From Candidatus Omnitrophota bacterium (GTDB taxonomy: Bacteria; Omnitrophota; Gorgyraeia; Zapsychrales; Zapsychraceae), in assembly GCA_018062515.1 (NCBI GenBank), contig JAGOSC010000051.1:1-17060 (forward strand): DNA of 17,060 bases, in the 5' to 3' direction. Below, in pieces: positions 14,218 to 17,060 of the stretch. The notes beneath the pieces are model-generated. The model ran no database searches, was not told the origin of the DNA, and saw only the letters and a program-made list of their open reading frames with translations. Position numbers and translations under genes: made by a program. Position 1 is the stretch's first letter. Each line of letters begins with the position of its first letter.

Positions 14218-15717
14218 TTAAGCTTTATATAACGGTTCAATTCGTTGCGCTGATTCCGGATCTTTTTTATTTACCATTTGTGTAATAACTGCATGCATCC
14301 ACCATAAACAAATAACAGAAAGAAGAAACATCATCATCCAGCAACTTGTCCACAATCCTGTATTTTTAAGTAAATATCCAAAAATAATCGGACAGAAAAA
14401 TCCTCCCAATCCTCCTAGGACCCCCACCATCCCACCGACGACACCAACCTCTTCGGGGAAATAATCCGGGATATGTTTATAAACAGCCGCTTTTCCAATG
14501 CCCCAAATTATTCCCAAAACAAAAACTAAGAATACAAAAATCCAGATATTCGCCTGAAAATAAATGCGCGTAATTCCTTTAGCTAAAAGTTCTTTCCTTT
14601 GTACCTTTTGACCTACTTTTACCACTGGTTCCTGCCAAACTTCTTTTGCAGGAAAAATAAGAAGTTTCTCGTCAAAATCTTCTTTAGTAATTGACTTCTC
14701 AATCAACGGATATGTTTTATCTCCTATTACAATTAATTGAGCGCTGACCTCCGTCACAATCCCTGGTCTTACAGCCATTACTCCCTGACCCGGGGAATAA
14801 ATATCCATTTTTGGAATTATCAGCATAAAGGAAATAATAGTCGATGATCCCAGAACCCAATACATGACTTTTCGGGCGCCCCATTTATCAGATACCCATC
14901 CGCCAAGAGCGCGAATAACTCCGGAAGGAAAACTAAAACAGGACGCCAAGATACCCGCGGTAACGAGCGGCAAATAATAAGCGCTGACAAAATATGGAAC
15001 GAGCCATTGGGAAAAACCCACAAAACATCCGAATACCAAAAAATAATAAAGTCCGAACCGCCAAACTCGAATATTTTTAAGAGGGGAAAGCATGTCAACC
15101 CAATGCTTATTACTCGACGCCGGCTTCTTATTGATAGAGAAAAGAAGTAACACAATGCCCATCAGAAAAAGAATTGCCGCATAATACTTCGGCAGCATTC
15201 TCCAGCCTTCAAGATTTGTACCATCTTGAGTAAGAATATTGAGAAGTTTCGGAGCGATTAATGTTGTCAAAGCCGCGCCGGCGTTTCCAGCGCCAAAAAT
15301 TCCGAGCGCCGTGCCTTGTAATTTTTTAGGATACCATACAGACGAAAAAGCGATACCAATTGAAAAACTAACCCCCACCAATCCAAATCCAAAACTGCAA
15401 AATGCAAATTCTAAAAAATTATTGGCATAAGATAATAAATACATCGGAATCGAACAGAGCAAAAGCAAAGTTCCAAACACAGGCTTTCCGCCGAACTTAT
15501 CTGTCAACATTCCCGCCGGTAATCTAAAAATAGACCCCGTCAAAACCGGAATTCCCAAGAGCCAACCGATTTCAACCGGCCCCCAATTGAACACCTGATT
15601 CGTCGAGAGAAAAGTTACAAGCACTCCGTTAATCATCCATGCCGCGAAACAAATCGTAAAGGCTAATGTATTTAAAAAAAGGACTCTGTGCGATTGGGCC
15701 GTTGCCTGCTCTTGCAT
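14218..15717 (-). CDS. narK: NarK1-type nitrate transporter with a periplasmic insert
   Basis: A 499-residue major facilitator protein of the nitrate/nitrite porter family. It has R65 in helix 2 (SIFRLPAGM), GTALGIFGAGNAGAALT (135-151) in helix 5, R269 in helix 8 (GVIRALGGW) and the nitrate signature GVLGGLGGFFCP (432-443) in helix 11. These resemble the NarK1 or proton-symport branch more than E. coli NarK. A soluble stretch of about 85 residues (303-388) interrupts the protein between predicted helices 9 and 10 and should face the periplasm. The start has only a weak AAAG-type ribosome binding site and follows a 46-bp gap. It is paired with a second, longer NarK immediately downstream; such pairs often divide nitrate uptake and nitrate/nitrite exchange. 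Confidence 0.92.
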   Translation of the reverse strand: MQEQATAQSHRVLFLNTLAFTICFAAWMINGVLVTFLSTNQVFNWGPVEIGWLLGIPVLTGSIFRLPAGMLTDKFGGKPVFGTLLLLCSIPMYLLSYANNFLEFAFCSFGFGLVGVSFSIGIAFSSVWYPKKLQGTALGIFGAGNAGAALTTLIAPKLLNILTQDGTNLEGWRMLPKYYAAILFLMGIVLLLFSINKKPASSNKHWVDMLSPLKNIRVWRFGLYYFLVFGCFVGFSQWLVPYFVSAYYLPLVTAGILASCFSFPSGVIRALGGWVSDKWGARKVMYWVLGSSTIISFMLIIPKMDIYSPGQGVMAVRPGIVTEVSAQLIVIGDKTYPLIEKSITKEDFDEKLLIFPAKEVWQEPVVKVGQKVQRKELLAKGITRIYFQANIWIFVFLVFVLGIIWGIGKAAVYKHIPDYFPEEVGVVGGMVGVLGGLGGFFCPIIFGYLLKNTGLWTSCWMMMFLLSVICLWWMHAVITQMVNKKDPESAQRIEPLYKA

Positions 15718-15763
15718 AATTTTACTTTTCTTTATTGAACATTACTTAAACAAACGTCTACTC

Positions 15764-16036
15764 TTAATAATCTTTCTTTTGATAAGTTTTACTGCGGCCT
15801 TCCATCATGCCTTTTAGAAAATCTATATTCGTCAGAAGAACACTGACACCGCACGCTATAAAAGCCAGTCCACTTAAAATCACGCTGGGTAATAAATTTG
15901 TATACTTACCTTTTAAGTAAGTTTCTATACCAGAAAGCAAGACCCAAATCTGTAAAAATATCGCGCCGACACTGATGATTAAGGCCACTGTTTCTATCGT
16001 ATGGATAAACTCTTCTTTTTTATTTGAGAATCTCAT
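15764..16036 (-). CDS. Two-helix small membrane protein of the nitrate-linked cluster
   Basis: A 90-residue protein with a charged N-terminus (RFSNKKEEF), two membrane helices (about 14-37 and 49-71) joined by a polar loop ETYLKGKYTN, and a basic C-terminus. N- and C-termini are probably cytoplasmic. The start overlaps the Rieske stop as ATGA with GAGGAG seven bases upstream, so it is coupled to the Rieske gene. From memory the pattern resembles small proteins annotated as DUF6755 near nitrate reductase and narK genes; I cannot verify this. A role as membrane anchor or quinone-site partner for the Rieske/FeS module is inference from coupling. Confidence 0.75.
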   Translation of the reverse strand: MRFSNKKEEFIHTIETVALIISVGAIFLQIWVLLSGIETYLKGKYTNLLPSVILSGLAFIACGVSVLLTNIDFLKGMMEGRSKTYQKKDY

Positions 16037-16572
16037 GCCAGCTCTCCTCGTTCCATTCCTATAAAATAAACACCGTCAGATAAAATTTCTATTTTTAGTT
16101 TGGGAAGCGCCCGTTCCGGCGGGCCGTATAAAACATCACCCGTCGCACCGCTAAAAGCGCCTTTGTGGCACGGACAAAAAAGAATCTTTTCGTCTTTTTT
16201 CCAGATGACCGGACACTGCAGATGAGTACATTTCTGTCCGAAGGCGACGAATTCATCCTGATTGAGCCGGACCAAAATAGCATGCTCTTTATATCCCGGA
16301 ACTTCAAATACATACGATTCTCCGATTTTTAAATCTTCCTTATCAACAATCTTCATCCGCTGGTAATTGTGTACTTGTCCTGATTTAAACAAAGACTTTA
16401 CCCACACTCCTAAAGTTCCTGCAAAAAAACCCATAGAGACCAACCCTAAGTAACGGATAAAATCACGTCGAGAAACATTTGAATCGCTGTTCTGGTCAAT
16501 GGGGAAATCTTCGGCCCATTTTGGGATTTCCTTATATTTATCCCGTAAACGCTTTTCTATAGGATCTTGCAT
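16033..16572 (-). CDS. Membrane-anchored Rieske [2Fe-2S] protein
   Basis: A 179-residue protein. Residues 1-34 are a charged cytoplasmic extension; SRRDFI (34-39) followed by a hydrophobic helix (about 41-60) looks like a Tat-type uncleaved signal anchor. The Rieske domain (about 70-178) has box one CTHLQC (115-120) and box two CPCHKGAF (133-140). Predicted cluster ligands are C115, H117, C133 and H136, with C120-C135 able to form the bc1-type disulfide. The G-S-x-Y that normally follows the second His is replaced by K-G-A-F. AAAAGG precedes the ATG; the gene is 12 bp after the FeS gene and overlaps the two-helix gene. It most likely transfers electrons between the quinone pool and the nearby molybdoenzyme. 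No cytochrome b gene is visible, arguing against a standard bc1 operon. Confidence 0.88.
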   Translation of the reverse strand: MQDPIEKRLRDKYKEIPKWAEDFPIDQNSDSNVSRRDFIRYLGLVSMGFFAGTLGVWVKSLFKSGQVHNYQRMKIVDKEDLKIGESYVFEVPGYKEHAILVRLNQDEFVAFGQKCTHLQCPVIWKKDEKILFCPCHKGAFSGATGDVLYGPPERALPKLKIEILSDGVYFIGMERGELA

Positions 16573-16584
16573 AATATTTCCTTT

Positions 16585-17060
16585 TTAGGTATCCCACGGT
16601 TGGCGGTCTTTAACGTCAATGTTGATAAAATCCATAATATCCATATTAATAGGTTCTTCCGAGGTATCCATCATGATATGTACCTTGGTTGTTATTTTTT
16701 GTTTGCCAAAAATAAATTGATTGTTTGCTTTGTTTTTACGTTGCGCTTCAATGACAGATTTTGGGCCGAAAAAAATTGCCTCCGATGGGCAAACGGTCGC
16801 GCACATCGGCTTAAGGCCGACGGAAGTACGATCGTAACACATGTCGCATTTAATCATCTGAGCGCGCGCCTTAAAGACTTTTGGAACACCGAACGCGCAT
16901 GCGATCTGACAATTGGAACAGCCTATGCATCGCGGTTTTAATGAGGATTGAACAACTCCATCATCGGTGCGTTTAATAGCATCCGCCGGACACACTGCCG
17001 CGCAGGCCGGATCATCGCAATGCATGCACAGCGTCGGGCCAGTCTTGACAGATTCAGCCC
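16585..17060 (-). CDS. [4Fe-4S] ferredoxin-type electron-transfer subunit of a molybdoenzyme (5' end missing)
   Basis: The reading frame is open to the right edge, so the N-terminus is outside; 157 residues are visible. Three Cys quartets are present: C11-x2-C14-x4-C19-x3-C23P, C44-x2-C47-x2-C50-x3-C54 and C71-x2-C74-x11-C86-x3-C90P (numbered from the first visible residue). This spacing is that of DmsB/NrfC/PsrB-type subunits, which carry four [4Fe-4S] clusters; the first quartet probably lies beyond the edge. The tail after the last quartet is about 65 residues and polar. Such subunits carry electrons to or from a molybdopterin catalytic subunit. With narK and mobA downstream, a nitrate reductase or related enzyme is the likely partner, but the catalytic gene is not seen. 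Confidence 0.88.
   Translation of the reverse strand, partial: AESVKTGPTLCMHCDDPACAAVCPADAIKRTDDGVVQSSLKPRCIGCSNCQIACAFGVPKVFKARAQMIKCDMCYDRTSVGLKPMCATVCPSEAIFFGPKSVIEAQRKNKANNQFIFGKQKITTKVHIMMDTSEEPINMDIMDFINIDVKDRQPWDT

Overview
The window is a dense, almost entirely minus-strand stretch of a Gram-negative bacterial chromosome. RND efflux genes with an outer-membrane factor, Sec-type signal peptides and a membrane-anchored Rieske protein all imply two membranes. Base composition looks moderately AT-rich (estimated by eye, not counted). Genes are tightly packed, often joined by ATGA stop/start overlaps, and most have a clear GGAG-type ribosome binding site. I cannot assign a phylum. I saw no tRNA, rRNA, CRISPR array, insertion sequence or phage gene. 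Since transcription runs right to left, the layout is best read from high to low coordinates.

Region 1 (17060 to 11551) is a nitrate-linked cluster. It starts with the end of a [4Fe-4S] electron-transfer subunit cut by the window edge. Then come a membrane-anchored Rieske protein, a two-helix membrane protein, two different NarK-type nitrate/nitrite transporters, and a MOSC-MobA fusion for molybdenum cofactor maturation. The catalytic molybdoenzyme is not in the window and should lie just beyond the right edge. The cluster ends at a strong intrinsic terminator (11433-11459).

Region 2 (11383 to 4257) is a heavy-metal efflux operon. It begins with a small secreted Cys/His-rich protein expressed from a near-consensus promoter that appears to give a leaderless message. 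It continues with czcC, czcB and czcA (a divalent-cation RND pump of the Czc/Cnr type), a secreted YHS-domain metal-binding protein and an RcnA-type Ni/Co exporter. Four of the six products carry His-rich stretches. It ends at a second terminator (4171-4199) that closely resembles the first.

Region 3 (4106 to 1) is a potassium-scavenging locus in a regulator-first arrangement. The kdpD-kdpE two-component system is followed by a 134-bp intergenic promoter region and then the Kdp ATPase operon. The structural operon opens with an unusual run of small genes: a secreted 81-residue protein, a 32-residue membrane peptide, KdpF (30 residues), a 23-residue membrane peptide, and the first 31 codons of kdpA. 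Every junction in this run is an ATGA overlap, which suggests translational coupling.

The points that most deserve a second look are: the Kdp microprotein chain; an approximately 85-residue predicted periplasmic insert in the first NarK, with a barrel-sandwich-like look; the MOSC-MobA fusion; the altered second box of the Rieske protein; and the paired terminators with direction-specific G-U wobbles.
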